Below are positions 1 through 8,975 of a DNA stretch of 64,000 bases, one piece after another. A model generated the notes under the pieces. The model worked only from the letters and a program-made list of their open reading frames with translations, was not told the origin of the DNA and made no database searches. Origin of the DNA: Streptomyces sp. NBC_00539 (lineage in GTDB: Bacteria; Actinomycetota; Actinomycetes; Streptomycetales; Streptomycetaceae); the NCBI RefSeq assembly GCF_036346105.1, contig NZ_CP107811.1, positions 6,467,501 to 6,531,500 of the forward strand. Reading direction: 5' to 3'. A program made the translations under genes and the position numbers. The stretch's first letter is position 1. Each line of letters begins with the position of its first letter.

Positions 1-2164
1 GCGGGGCGAAGCGCACGGGCGCCTGCGGTTCCTCGGCTTGTGGACTCCCGGTCTGCTGGTCCCGAAGGCGCGCGGCGGGGGCCGGACGGGTGCGGCGCAA
101 TCCGCCGAGGCCCTGTACCAGGGCGATCCAGGTGCCGGCGAGCGAAGCCATGTGGAGGCCGTCGCGCGTGTTGTGTTCGAGGTCGTCCAGGTCCATCAGC
201 GCCGCCTCGCGGGTGTACGCCCAGGCGAGGCGCAGGTGGCCGGTCTCGGCGGCGAGGACGGCCTGGCAGCAGGCGGAGAGGGAGGAGTCCCGGACCGTCA
301 GCGGCTCGTAGTACGCGAAGTTGCGGACCTTCTCCTCCGCGGTGAACTCGTCCGGGCACGTGAACATGGCCAGGACCAGGTCCGCCTGCTTGACGACCTG
401 CTTGCGGTACAGGTCGAAGTACGGGAAGTGCAGCAGCAGCGGGTACTGGTCCTCGGAGGTGCGGTCGAAGTCCCAGGGTTCCTGGTCGGTGAAGCCGTCG
501 GCCTGCTCGTGCACCTGGAGCCGCTGGTTGTAGGGGATGGCCATCTGCGCGGCCGTGTTGCGCCAGTCCGCGATCTCCTCGGCGTCGACGCCGAGGTCCG
601 GTGCCCGGTCCGGGTGGCGCGCGACGGCGTCGGCCGCGGCGAGCAGGTTCCGCCGGGCCATGGCGTTGGTGTAGAGGTTGTCCCGGGCGACGGCGCTGTA
701 CTCGTCGGGGCCGGTGACCCCGTCGATGTGGAAGACGCCGTCGGAGTCGAAGTGGCCGAGCGAGCGCCAGAGCCGTGCGGTGTGCACCAGCAGGTCGAGT
801 CCGGGGCCGCGGTAGAAATCCCGGTCCTCGGTGGCGAACACGTACCGCTCGACGGCCGCGGCGATGTCGGCGTTGACGTGGAAGGCGACGGTCCCGGCGG
901 GCCAGTAGCCGGAGCATTCGGCGCCGTTGATCGTGCGCCAGGGGAAGGCGGCCCCGCCGAGTCCGAGCTGGCCGGCGCGTTCGAGGGCGCGGGGGAGGGT
1001 GGAGTGCCGCCACGCGAGGGCGGAGGCGACGGTGTACGGCGCGGTGTGCGTGAGCACGGGCAGGACGAAGGACTCGGTGTCCCAGAAGGCGTGGCCGTCG
1101 TAGCCGGTGCCCGTGAGGCCCTTGGCCGGGATGGCGCGGCGTTCGTTGCGCGCGGCGGCCTGGTAGAGGTGGAAGAGGGCGAACCGGACGGCCTGCTGGA
1201 CCTCTTCGTCGCCCTCCACCTCCACGTCGGCACAGTCCCAGAACTCGTCCAGGCAGGCCCGCTGTGCGTCGAGCAGTCCCTGCCAGCCGGTGGTCCGCGC
1301 CCCCGCCAGCCCGCCCTCCACCTGGTCCCGCACGGCGGGCAGGGACCGCTGCGCCGACCAGCCGTAGGTCACGAACTTGACGAGCCCGAGCCGTTGCCCG
1401 GGTTCCAGGGTGGCGGTGACGGTCAGGCGGGCGACGTCCGGTTCGCTCTCCGCGGCCCACGCGGTGCCGGCGGGGCCTTCCACGATGTGGTCGGCCGCCA
1501 CCGCGACGCGCTGCCCGCTGGTGGCCGTGCAGTGGACGAGGCGCAGCCGGGTGCCGTGCGCGTAGTGCTCCTCGGGCAGCAGCGGGGACTCGATGGCGGC
1601 GGCCATGCGGGGGTCGCCGGAGGCGGTGGGCAGCTGCTCGTTGGCGACGAGCTCGGACTGCACGGCGATGGTGGCCGGGCCGTTGACGGCCTCGACGGTG
1701 TACGAGATCGCCGCGACGGCCCGCTGTGCGAGGGAGACGATGCGGTGGGAGGTCAGGCGCACCGTTCGCCCGGAGGGCGTGGTCCACTCCACGGACCGGC
1801 TCAGGACGCCGCTGCGGTAGTCCAGGACGCGTTCGTGCGAGACCAGTTCCCCGTAGCGCAGATCGAAGGGGTGGTCGTCGACGAGCAGCCGGATGATCTT
1901 GCCGTCGGTGACGTTGATGGTCGTCTGCCCCGACTCCGGATACCCGTACCCGGCCTCGGCGTAGGGCAACGGGTGGGTCTCGTACACGCCGTTGAGGTAG
2001 CAGCCCGGCAGGCCGTGCGGCTCGCCCTCGTCCAGGTTTCCGCGCCAGCCGAGGAGGCCGTTGGAGAGGGCGAACACGGATTCGCTCTGCGCGAGGACGT
2101 CGAGGTCGAGGGCGGTCTCCCTCAGCTGCCAGGGCTCGGTCGCGAAGTTCTCATGAGTGATCAT
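1..2164 (-). CDS. GH65 family glycoside phosphorylase/hydrolase, 3' end beyond window
   Basis: The reading frame opens with ATG at 2164 ([12 protein letters not shown]) and stays open to base 1, giving at least 721 residues of a protein of roughly 780-800. The fold is that of family GH65 (maltose, trehalose and kojibiose phosphorylases and acid trehalases): an N-terminal beta-sandwich, then an (alpha/alpha)6 barrel. The TGPDEY motif starts at residue 484, so Glu488 is the expected acid catalyst. A KQAD motif near residue 592 matches the phosphate-binding segment of the phosphorylases. The start overlaps the stop of the upstream HAD gene by one base, so translation is probably coupled. With a beta-phosphoglucomutase-like partner, a phosphorylase releasing beta-glucose-1-phosphate is likelier than a hydrolase; the sugar is not determinable. 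A linker of about 25 residues rich in Arg, Pro and Gln follows GGLR near the visible end. Confidence 0.9.
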   Translation of the reverse strand, partial: MITHENFATEPWQLRETALDLDVLAQSESVFALSNGLLGWRGNLDEGEPHGLPGCYLNGVYETHPLPYAEAGYGYPESGQTTINVTDGKIIRLLVDDHPFDLRYGELVSHERVLDYRSGVLSRSVEWTTPSGRTVRLTSHRIVSLAQRAVAAISYTVEAVNGPATIAVQSELVANEQLPTASGDPRMAAAIESPLLPEEHYAHGTRLRLVHCTATSGQRVAVAADHIVEGPAGTAWAAESEPDVARLTVTATLEPGQRLGLVKFVTYGWSAQRSLPAVRDQVEGGLAGARTTGWQGLLDAQRACLDEFWDCADVEVEGDEEVQQAVRFALFHLYQAAARNERRAIPAKGLTGTGYDGHAFWDTESFVLPVLTHTAPYTVASALAWRHSTLPRALERAGQLGLGGAAFPWRTINGAECSGYWPAGTVAFHVNADIAAAVERYVFATEDRDFYRGPGLDLLVHTARLWRSLGHFDSDGVFHIDGVTGPDEYSAVARDNLYTNAMARRNLLAAADAVARHPDRAPDLGVDAEEIADWRNTAAQMAIPYNQRLQVHEQADGFTDQEPWDFDRTSEDQYPLLLHFPYFDLYRKQVVKQADLVLAMFTCPDEFTAEEKVRNFAYYEPLTVRDSSLSACCQAVLAAETGHLRLAWAYTREAALMDLDDLEHNTRDGLHMASLAGTWIALVQGLGGLRRTRPAPAARLRDQQTGSPQAEEPQAPVRFAP

Positions 2165-2904
2165 CAGCGGTCCAGCAGCTCGGCGAGGTCGGTGACCACG
2201 ACGTCGGCCCCGTGCGCGCGCAGTTCGGCTGCCTGGCCGGTGCGGTCGACGCCGACGACGAAACCGAAGCCGCCCGCCTTGCCGGCGGCCACCCCGGCCA
2301 GCGCGTCCTCGAACACCGCGGCATCGCGCGGGTCCGTACCGAAGAGGCGCGCGGCCGCCAGGTAGCTGTCGGGGGCGGGCTTGCCGCGCAATCCCTGCTC
2401 GGCGATCGTGAGGCCGTCGACCCGGTCTTCGAAGAGGTCCTCGATGCCGGCCGCCACCAGCACGTCCCGGCAGTTGGCGCTGGAGGAGACGACGGCCCGC
2501 CGCAGCCCCGCGTCGCGCACGGCGCGCACGTAGGCCACCGAACCCTCGTAGGACTCCACCCCCTGCTCGCGGACCGCACGGAGCACGAGGTCGTTCTTGC
2601 GGGTGCCCAGACCGTGCACCGTCTCCTGGTCGGGGCCGTCGCCGCTCGTGCCCTCGGGCAGTGTGATGCCGCGGGAGGCGAGGAAGGTGCGCACGCCGTC
2701 CTCGCGGGGACGGCCGTCCACGTACTCGTCGTAGTCGTGCACGGCGTCGAAGGGCACGAAGGCCGGGCCCTCGCGGTCGGCCCGCTGACGCAGGTAGTCG
2801 TCGAACATCTCTTTCCAGGCGGCCGCGTGGACCTTCGCGGTCCGGGTGAGGACGCCGTCGAGGTCGAACAGGCAGGCGCTGACGTGGTCGGGGAGTCCCA
2901 GCAT
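2164..2904 (-). CDS. HAD-superfamily phosphatase/mutase, beta-phosphoglucomutase-like
   Basis: A 246-residue HAD subfamily IA protein. FDLDGVLT at residues 13-20 is motif I: Asp14 is the nucleophile that is phosphorylated and Asp16 the general acid/base, the pattern seen in beta-phosphoglucomutase. The helical cap with [15 protein letters not shown] follows directly, and motif II (VVSSSA) and a C-terminal [16 protein letters not shown] segment match the family. The neighbouring GH65 gene overlaps its stop codon, and such pairs are a classic arrangement in which the phosphorylase makes beta-glucose-1-phosphate and this enzyme isomerises it to glucose-6-phosphate. The alternative is a general sugar-phosphate phosphatase; the neighbour makes the mutase role more likely. 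Confidence 0.88.
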   Translation of the reverse strand: MLGLPDHVSACLFDLDGVLTRTAKVHAAAWKEMFDDYLRQRADREGPAFVPFDAVHDYDEYVDGRPREDGVRTFLASRGITLPEGTSGDGPDQETVHGLGTRKNDLVLRAVREQGVESYEGSVAYVRAVRDAGLRRAVVSSSANCRDVLVAAGIEDLFEDRVDGLTIAEQGLRGKPAPDSYLAAARLFGTDPRDAAVFEDALAGVAAGKAGGFGFVVGVDRTGQAAELRAHGADVVVTDLAELLDR

Positions 2905-3018
2905 GCCGTCGAGGCTAGGAGGGGACGGCGGCCGGTGCGCACTGCGGCGCCCGCAGGAGGAGCGCGGTCCCCCGTACGGCTGAGGTGGCGTGGCGTTCGG
3001 AGCAGCCCGACCGCCGTC

Positions 3019-4476
3019 TCACCGCCGTTCGGGCAGGTGCCACCGGTAGGGGGCCACGAGGGACCCGATGGCCTCGGGCCCCCAGGATCCGGGGGCGTAC
3101 GGGGCGACGGGAGGCGGTGCGTCCAGCAGCGGGGCGGAGACCTCCCACAGGCGTTCGATGCCGTCGGAGCGGGTGAAGAGGGACTGGTCGCCGAGCATGG
3201 CCTGGAGGATGAGGTGCTCGTACGCCTCCAGGGAGTTCTCCGTGGTGAAGGAGCTGCGGTAGCCGAAGACCATGTCGGCCTCCGCGAGTTGCATGGAGGG
3301 GCCGGGCTCCTTCACGAGGAACCGGGCGGTCAGGGAGCCGGGGTCGGCGAAGTCGATGACGAGTTCGTTGGCGCGGCCGTCCGCCGCCTCCCGGGCGTCC
3401 AGGGGGAACATGCGCAGCACGGGCTCGCGCAGGCCGAGGGTGACGACGTGCCGGCCCTCGGCCAGCGCCTTGCCCGACCGCAGGTGGAAGGGCACGCCGG
3501 CCCAGCGCCAGTTGTCGATGTCGACGCGCAGCGCGACGAAGGTCTCGGTGTCCGAGTCCGCAGCGACGCCCGGCTCGGCGCGGTAGCCGGTGTACTGGCC
3601 GCGCACGACGTGCGCGGGGTCCAAGGGCCGCATGCTGTGGAAGACCTTGACCTGCTCGTCCCGCAGCGCCTGCGCTTCGAGCGAGACCGGCGGCTCCATC
3701 GCCACGAAGCCCAGCAGCTGGAACAGGTGCGTGACGACCATGTCGCGGAAGGTGCCGGTGCCCTCGAAGAAGTGGGCGCGGCCCTGGATGTCGATCTGCT
3801 CGGGCACGTCGATCTGCACGTGGCTGATGTGCTCCCGGTTCCAGAGCGGCTCGAAGAGACCGTTGGCGAACCGGAGGGCAAGGATGTTGTCCACCGCCTC
3901 CTTGCCGAGGAAGTGGTCGATGCGGAACACCCGGGACTCGTCGAAGACGGCGTGGACGGCCCCGTTGAGCGCGCGGGCGGACGCGAGGTCCGTCCCGAAG
4001 GGCTTCTCGACGATGACGCGCGCGTCCCGGGCCAGGCCCGAGGCCCCGAGCAGACCGACGACGGAGGTGAACGCCACGGGCGGGACGGCGAGGTGGAACA
4101 GCCGCCGCGGAGTGCCGCCGACGGCCTGCTCGGCCTCGTGGACCGCCGTCACCAGCGGCTCGGGGGCGTCCGGGTCGGCCGCGCCGAAGGACAGTGCGGC
4201 CTCGAACTCCTGCCACGCGGGACCCTCGGGGCGCGAGCGGCCGAACTCCGCCACGGCCTGGCGCGCGTGGACGCGGAACTGCTCGTCGCTCAGCGCTTCG
4301 GCCGCCGGCGCCGAGCCGACGATGCGGTAGCGCTGCGGCAGGAGCCCCGCCTTGGCGAGGTGGAACAAGCCGGGCAGCAGTTTGCGCCTGGCCAGGTCAC
4401 CCGTCGCGCCGAAGAGCACGACCACGTGGTTCGCGGGGCGCGGCTGGGGCCGGTCCTCGGCCGGGTCCGGGTCCAT
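3019..4476 (-). CDS. zwf: Glucose-6-phosphate 1-dehydrogenase
   Basis: A 485-residue cytoplasmic dehydrogenase that oxidises glucose-6-phosphate to 6-phosphogluconolactone with NAD(P)+. Visible marks are the Rossmann motif GATGDLARRK near residue 23, EKPFGTD, and the active-site signature RIDHFLGKE near residue 190. I place the start at ATG 4476 because a strong ribosome-binding site AGGAGG sits six bases upstream; a GTG at 4491 would put that site inside the gene. The Shine-Dalgarno sequence overlaps the last codons and stop of gnd, so the two are probably cotranscribed and coupled. This looks like an accessory copy paired with gnd rather than part of the usual tkt-tal-zwf-opcA operon, since no tal or opcA lies here. 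Confidence 0.95.
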   Translation of the reverse strand: MDPDPAEDRPQPRPANHVVVLFGATGDLARRKLLPGLFHLAKAGLLPQRYRIVGSAPAAEALSDEQFRVHARQAVAEFGRSRPEGPAWQEFEAALSFGAADPDAPEPLVTAVHEAEQAVGGTPRRLFHLAVPPVAFTSVVGLLGASGLARDARVIVEKPFGTDLASARALNGAVHAVFDESRVFRIDHFLGKEAVDNILALRFANGLFEPLWNREHISHVQIDVPEQIDIQGRAHFFEGTGTFRDMVVTHLFQLLGFVAMEPPVSLEAQALRDEQVKVFHSMRPLDPAHVVRGQYTGYRAEPGVAADSDTETFVALRVDIDNWRWAGVPFHLRSGKALAEGRHVVTLGLREPVLRMFPLDAREAADGRANELVIDFADPGSLTARFLVKEPGPSMQLAEADMVFGYRSSFTTENSLEAYEHLILQAMLGDQSLFTRSDGIERLWEVSAPLLDAPPPVAPYAPGSWGPEAIGSLVAPYRWHLPERR

Positions 4477-4487
4477 GGCGGCCCTCC

Positions 4488-5531
4488 TCACGCGTCCGCG
4501 CCGGAGCGCTTCTCGGCGTGCCCGCCGAACTCGCTGCGCATGGCGGACAGCACCTTGGCGGTGAACTCACCGAGCCCCCGGGACTCGTAGCGCTGGTAGA
4601 GGGCCGCGCTGATGACGGGGGCGGGCACGCTCTCCTCGATGGCCGCGAGCACGGTCCAGCGCCCTTCCCCGGAGTCGGACACCCGGCCCGTGAAGTCGTC
4701 CAGCCGCGGGGAGCGGGCCAGGGCGTCGGCGGTGAGGTCGACGAGCCACGAGCCGACGACCGACCCGCGGCGCCACACCTCGGCGACCTCGGCCACGTCG
4801 ATCTCGTACCGGTAGGCCTCGGGGTCGGACAGGGGGGCGGTCTCGGCGTCGGCGGTACGCGTGCGCAGGCCGGCATCGGCGTGCTCGATGATGGCGAGGC
4901 CCTCCGCGATGGCGGCCATCATCCCGTACTCCACTCCGTTGTGGACCATCTTCACGAAGTGGCCGGCGCCGCTCGGCCCGCAGTGGAGGTAGCCGTGCGG
5001 GGCGGTGCCGTCGGTACGGGTACGGCCCGGGGTGGGCTCGGCGCTGCCGGTACCGGGCGCGATGGTGCGGAAGAGGGGGCCGAGCCGTTCCACGGGGTCC
5101 CGCTCGCCGCCGATCATGAGGCAGTAGCCGCGCTGCAGACCCCAGACACCGCCCGAGGTGCCGCAGTCGACGTAGTGGACGCCGCGCTCGGCGAGGGCCC
5201 GGGCCCGGGTGATGTCGTCCCGGTAGTAGGAGTTGCCGCCGTCGATGACGGTGTCGTCGGGGTCGAGGAGCCCGACCAGCCGGTCCAGGGTCTCCTGGAC
5301 CACGCCCGCCGGCACCATGAGCCACACGGCCCGGGGCCGCTCCAGCCGCTCGACGAGCTCCTCCAGGGAGAAGGCCGGCGTCGCGCCGTCCGCCTCCAGC
5401 GCCCGTACGGCATCGGGGCTGACGTCGTTGACCACGCAGCGGTGGCCGTCCCGCACGAGCCGGCGCACCAGGTTGGCACCCATCCGGCCGAGTCCGACCA
5501 TCCCGAGCTGCATGGGTGCGTCCGATGTCAT
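4488..5531 (-). CDS. gnd: 6-phosphogluconate dehydrogenase, decarboxylating (short YqeC/GndA-like type)
   Basis: A 347-residue enzyme of the short 6-phosphogluconate dehydrogenase class, converting 6-phosphogluconate to ribulose-5-phosphate and CO2. The dinucleotide motif GLGRMGAN lies at residues 13-20, the substrate loop GGNSYYRDD and CGTSGGVWGLQRG follow, and the catalytic segment HFVKMVHNGVEYG is intact. The start ATG at 5531 (MTSDAPMQ) has GGGAGAAC upstream; longer forms run into a low-complexity frame. It is the first gene of a leftward set with zwf, the HAD enzyme and the GH65 enzyme. The short class is often NAD-preferring, but the cofactor cannot be settled from sequence alone. Confidence 0.93.
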   Translation of the reverse strand: MTSDAPMQLGMVGLGRMGANLVRRLVRDGHRCVVNDVSPDAVRALEADGATPAFSLEELVERLERPRAVWLMVPAGVVQETLDRLVGLLDPDDTVIDGGNSYYRDDITRARALAERGVHYVDCGTSGGVWGLQRGYCLMIGGERDPVERLGPLFRTIAPGTGSAEPTPGRTRTDGTAPHGYLHCGPSGAGHFVKMVHNGVEYGMMAAIAEGLAIIEHADAGLRTRTADAETAPLSDPEAYRYEIDVAEVAEVWRRGSVVGSWLVDLTADALARSPRLDDFTGRVSDSGEGRWTVLAAIEESVPAPVISAALYQRYESRGLGEFTAKVLSAMRSEFGGHAEKRSGADA

Positions 5532-5761
5532 CGCCGTTCTCCCGTTCTCCCGTTCCTGGCCGCCGCTCCGCGGGTCCGCGGCAGCGCCCGTACGACCCTC
5601 CGCCTCCGCGCCCACTCTGCCCGCCGGCCCCGCCCGCGGCACGCCGAACTGCGCCACTCGGCCCCGTCGCCGGTCCCGGGGCACGGGCGGCGGATGACCG
5701 CCCCGGGCCGTTGCGGGTGGCGGGCGGGAACCGGACAGGGGCGCCGGCCGTCGTACCGTTC

Positions 5762-6775
5762 ATGATCGACACCACCAACCTGACGGCTGGGCAACTGGCC
5801 GACGCCTGGCGGCCCATCCGCGCCACGTCCCCGGCGGACGAGGCGGACCCCCTGGTCCTGGAGTGCGCCCGCAGGCTCATCGCCGACCCGGGCGGGGAAC
5901 AGGCGCACCTGTGGGTGGCCGGGCTGGTGGCGATGACGGGCTACCTCGCCTGGCGCCCCGGGCCGGCCGCCGAGCGCGCGGCCCGGGGCGCGTTGCGCGC
6001 AGCGGCCGAGGTGCTGGGTGAGCGGCCCTGCCCGCACGACAGCCACCCTTACGAGGCCCGGATGGACTCGCTGGAGGACGAGGTGTGGGCCGGCAGAACC
6101 AGCCTGGTCGGCGAACGTCCCACCGGCACCGGACCGGTCCTGTGCCCGGGCAACGTGGCGGGATGGGCTCGACTCGCCCTGGACGTGATCGCCCCGTTCA
6201 CGGTCCGGCGGATACCCGCCGGAGCTCCCGCGTACCACCACAGTCGCATCAAGACCCTCTCGGGGATAGTGAACGACTACCCCTACGACAGTCCCCGCGA
6301 CGTGCTGGCGGACGAGGCCACCTTCCTGCCCTCCCGGCCGACCCGCGGAGTGCTGGCGGGCTACCTCGTGACGATGCACGCGACCTGCTGGTACGCGGCG
6401 TCGGGGCGGATCACCGACCGCTCCGTGCTCGAAGCGATGATCAAGGGCATCGGGGAGGGCGTGCGGTTGCTGGGCGACAGCCCGTGCGACCACGCCCCGG
6501 GCGGGCATCCCGATACCGACGATCCGGACTGCGCCGGCAGCGTCGGCTACCTGCTGCGCAGCCCCGGCGGTCGGGCCGAGATGGCCGAGGACCACGGGTG
6601 GGGCGACGACGAGGGCGATGACGGGGCGGCCGACGACGAACCCCTGGACGCCTGGGTGTGCCCCGCCTTCCTGCGCGACCTGGCGGACGAGGCCCTCGCT
6701 ACGCTCACGGACGCTCTGGAGGGTTTCGCGGCGGCGGAGGACGAGGACAACGCCGAGGGGACGCAAGCGCTCTGA
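5762..6775 (+). CDS. Hypothetical protein, acidic C-terminus
   Basis: I do not recognise this 337-residue protein. It starts at ATG 5762 (MIDTTNLTAGQLADAW) without a clear ribosome-binding site, so it may be leaderless. The protein is mostly helical and hydrophilic, has no signal peptide or membrane segment, and carries a very acidic stretch near residue 280 (WGDDEGDDGAADDE) followed by a short helical tail. Codon use and third-position GC fit a real gene. It is divergent from gnd across 230 bases and convergent with the MerR gene, with a hairpin between. No function is proposed. Confidence 0.75.
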   Translation: MIDTTNLTAGQLADAWRPIRATSPADEADPLVLECARRLIADPGGEQAHLWVAGLVAMTGYLAWRPGPAAERAARGALRAAAEVLGERPCPHDSHPYEARMDSLEDEVWAGRTSLVGERPTGTGPVLCPGNVAGWARLALDVIAPFTVRRIPAGAPAYHHSRIKTLSGIVNDYPYDSPRDVLADEATFLPSRPTRGVLAGYLVTMHATCWYAASGRITDRSVLEAMIKGIGEGVRLLGDSPCDHAPGGHPDTDDPDCAGSVGYLLRSPGGRAEMAEDHGWGDDEGDDGAADDEPLDAWVCPAFLRDLADEALATLTDALEGFAAAEDEDNAEGTQAL

Positions 6776-6808
6776 CACCCCGGCATGAGCGGGCCGCGGA
6801 CGACCGGA

Positions 6809-6834
6809 AGCCGGAGGCCTGCGGCCCTCCGGCT
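6809..6834. terminator. Hairpin between convergent genes
   Basis: Perfect 9-bp arms AGCCGGAGG (6809-6817) and CCTCCGGCT (6826-6834) with an 8-base loop lie between the stop codons of the rightward hypothetical gene and the leftward MerR gene. It could end transcription from both sides. There is no U-tract, as is usual in Streptomyces. Confidence 0.6.
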
Positions 6835-6875
6835 CCGCGAGCGGCCCGATCCGGTCCTGGCGCCGCAGGCCCGCC

Positions 6876-7703
6876 TCATCCGCGCTCGCGGAGGTACGCC
6901 TCCAGTGCGGCGGCGCCGGTCAGCATCGCCCGGCCACGGGCGGACAGCCGGCCGTGCCAGTCGTACAGCGCGGACTCCAGCGGCTCCAGCCCACCGGCCG
7001 ACCGCACTTGGGCGATCAGCGGTGCGATCTGGCCGAGCAGGTAGCCGCCCCGCCTGAGCTGGTGGGCCAGCCGGGCGTCCCGTACGTCGGCCTCGTCGTA
7101 GACGCGGTACCCGGTCAGCGGGTCCCGGCGCGGCCGCACCAGCCCGGCGCGTTCCCACTTGCGCAGCGTCGCCGGCCGGAGGCCGAGCTCCTGCGCCAGC
7201 GGCCCGATGAACGTGCCTCCCGAGAACGTGCCTCCGGACGCCCACACCCCCGTGCCGCCGGATCCCCACACCCTCGTGCCGCCGGCCCTCGACGCCTTCG
7301 CCTCCGCCGAGCGCCCGGACACGGAAGCCGGCGCCAGATCGCACAGGGCGCCCTCCACGGCGCGGAGCGTCCGCCGGTCGTCCAGCAATTGGGCGTGGCT
7401 CTCGTCGATCAGGCGGAACGCCTCGTCCGCCGCGTCCTGGTTCACGGCCCGCATGATCGACGCCGACGTCCGGTGGCCGTGACCGGGCACCAGGGCGAGG
7501 AACGCCCCGAGGGCCAGCGCGTGCAACGGGGTGTAGGTGCGGTAGCCGTGCGGCGTGCGGCCGGCGGCCGGAAGGATGCCGTCCTCCTCGTAGTTCCTCA
7601 CGGCCTGCGAGGAAAGACCGTGCTCCCGCGCCAGGTCGATCGGCCGGAGGTACCCGCCGCTACGTCCGCCGCCATGTCCGCCGTTTTGAAGGTTTCGCGC
7701 CAC
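6876..7703 (-). CDS. MerR-family regulator with two HTH domains (TioE-like)
   Basis: A 275-residue regulator with two MerR-type helix-turn-helix modules: residues about 15-60 (YLRPIDLAREHGLSSQAVRNYE) and about 165-215 (IGPLAQELGLRPATLRKWERAGL). Between them is an odd Gly-rich stretch in which GGT-VW-SGGT-VWASGGT is repeated, also visible as a DNA repeat around 7212-7285. Start is taken as GTG 7703; there is no ribosome-binding site, and an upstream frame to 7784 would run across the operator. It is divergent from the erythromycin-esterase-like gene, with a 22-bp palindrome between, the normal layout for a MerR regulator controlling itself and its neighbour. The ligand is unknown. Confidence 0.85.
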   Translation of the reverse strand: MARNLQNGGHGGGRSGGYLRPIDLAREHGLSSQAVRNYEEDGILPAAGRTPHGYRTYTPLHALALGAFLALVPGHGHRTSASIMRAVNQDAADEAFRLIDESHAQLLDDRRTLRAVEGALCDLAPASVSGRSAEAKASRAGGTRVWGSGGTGVWASGGTFSGGTFIGPLAQELGLRPATLRKWERAGLVRPRRDPLTGYRVYDEADVRDARLAHQLRRGGYLLGQIAPLIAQVRSAGGLEPLESALYDWHGRLSARGRAMLTGAAALEAYLRERG

Positions 7704-7738
7704 GGGCCCCAGGCTATCGGGCCCAAGTTTCAACCGAA

Positions 7739-7760
7739 GGTTCAACGATAGCGTTGAACC
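7739..7760. promoter_or_regulatory. 22-bp palindromic operator candidate
   Basis: Arms GGTTCAACG (7739-7747) and CGTTGAACC (7752-7760) are a perfect inverted repeat with a 4-base spacer. A partial copy, TTTCAACCG, lies just left. The palindrome ends one base before the ATG of the rightward gene, so a bound regulator would block it directly. The obvious partner is the divergent MerR protein. Confidence 0.65.
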
Positions 7761-7761
7761 C

Positions 7762-8964
7762 ATGGCAACGGACATCAAAGACACCGTTCACCCCCTCGAC
7801 GCCGCGGCCGTCATGAAGCTGCTCCCGGTCAGGCCGCGGCTCCTCGCCCTGGGCGAGCCCACCCACGGCGAGGACACCCTGCTCGACGTGCGCAACGCGC
7901 TCTTCCGGCAGCTCGTCGAACACGAGGGCTACCGGACGATCGCGATCGAGAGCGACTGCATGAGGGGCCTCGTCGTGGACGACTACGTCACCTCCGGCGC
8001 GGGCTCCCTCGACGACGTCATGGAACGCGGGTTCAGCCACGGCTTCGGCGCGTCCGCGGCCAACCGCGCACTCGTGCGCTGGATGCGCGCCCACAACGAC
8101 GGCCGGCCCGCATCCGAGCGGCTCCGCTTCGCCGGTTGTGACGGCCCGCTGGAGATGACCGGGGCGGCGAGCCCCCGGCAGGCCCTCACCGCGCTCCACG
8201 GCTACCTTTCGGCCCAGGTGGACCCGGACCTGCTCCCCTGCACCGCGCAGACGCTCGACCGCCTGCTCGGCTCCGACGACCGGTGGACCGAGTCCGCCGC
8301 GATGACGGACCCGGCCCGGTCCGTGGGGCAGTCGGCCGGGGCCAGGGAGCTGCGGCTGCACGCCGACGATCTGGTGGCCCTGCTCGACGCGCAGACGCCG
8401 TACCTGATCACGGCGACTTCACGGGAGGACTGGGACCGGGCGCGCCTGTACGGGCGCACCGCCACCGGCCTGCTGCGCTACCACTACTGGATGGCCGACA
8501 CCTCACCGAGCCGTATGGCGCGGCTGGTTGCCCTGCGGGACCGGATGATGGCCGACAACCTCCTCGCCATCGCCGAACGGGGCCCGGCACTGGTCCACGC
8601 CCACAACGGCCACCTCCAGCGCAACAAGAGCACGATGCGGATGGGCGGCCTGCCGCTGGAGTGGTGGAGCGCCGGCGCCATCGCCGGCGCCCACCTGGGC
8701 GAGGGCTACGCCTTCCTGGCCACGGCCGTCGGCACGATCCGGCACCGGGGAGTGGACACCCCGGAACCGGACACCGTCGAGGGGCGCCTCTACGCCGTCC
8801 CGGAGGACCGCCACGCCGTCGACGCCCGCCGGCTGGCCGGCGTCCTGCGTGACGCACCCCCCGCGCCGCGCGTCTCCCCGTGGTTCGGCTACGCCCCACT
8901 CGACCCGGCCCACCTGGAGGACACCGACGGCATCGTGTTCGTCAAGGACCTGCCGCAGAGTTAG
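7762..8964 (+). CDS. Erythromycin-esterase-family hydrolase
   Basis: A 400-residue cytoplasmic protein of the erythromycin esterase family (EreA/EreB fold). GEPTHGED at residues 31-38 holds the family's catalytic His (His35), IAIESDC follows at about residue 63, and HAHNGHLQRNK later supplies the second conserved His region. Members open macrolide lactones, but many homologues in Streptomyces have unknown substrates. No Shine-Dalgarno sequence precedes the ATG and the palindrome abuts it, so the mRNA is probably leaderless. Divergence from a MerR regulator suggests an inducible detoxification role; that is inference. It should not be read as proof of macrolide resistance. Confidence 0.88.
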   Translation: MATDIKDTVHPLDAAAVMKLLPVRPRLLALGEPTHGEDTLLDVRNALFRQLVEHEGYRTIAIESDCMRGLVVDDYVTSGAGSLDDVMERGFSHGFGASAANRALVRWMRAHNDGRPASERLRFAGCDGPLEMTGAASPRQALTALHGYLSAQVDPDLLPCTAQTLDRLLGSDDRWTESAAMTDPARSVGQSAGARELRLHADDLVALLDAQTPYLITATSREDWDRARLYGRTATGLLRYHYWMADTSPSRMARLVALRDRMMADNLLAIAERGPALVHAHNGHLQRNKSTMRMGGLPLEWWSAGAIAGAHLGEGYAFLATAVGTIRHRGVDTPEPDTVEGRLYAVPEDRHAVDARRLAGVLRDAPPAPRVSPWFGYAPLDPAHLEDTDGIVFVKDLPQS

Positions 8965-8975
8965 GGCGCCTGCCG

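Noticed and set aside
38-2365. A 775-codon rightward open frame opposite the GH65 gene, and similar long frames opposite zwf, katG, the exo-glucosaminidase and others
   Set aside because: These are composition shadows caused by high GC in third positions; their proteins are rich in Gly, Arg, Val and Ala with no domain, while the opposite strand carries clear motifs.
7762-8964. Calling the gene a macrolide-resistance gene ere
   Set aside because: The family match is clear, but many Streptomyces homologues have unknown substrates; the name would overstate it.
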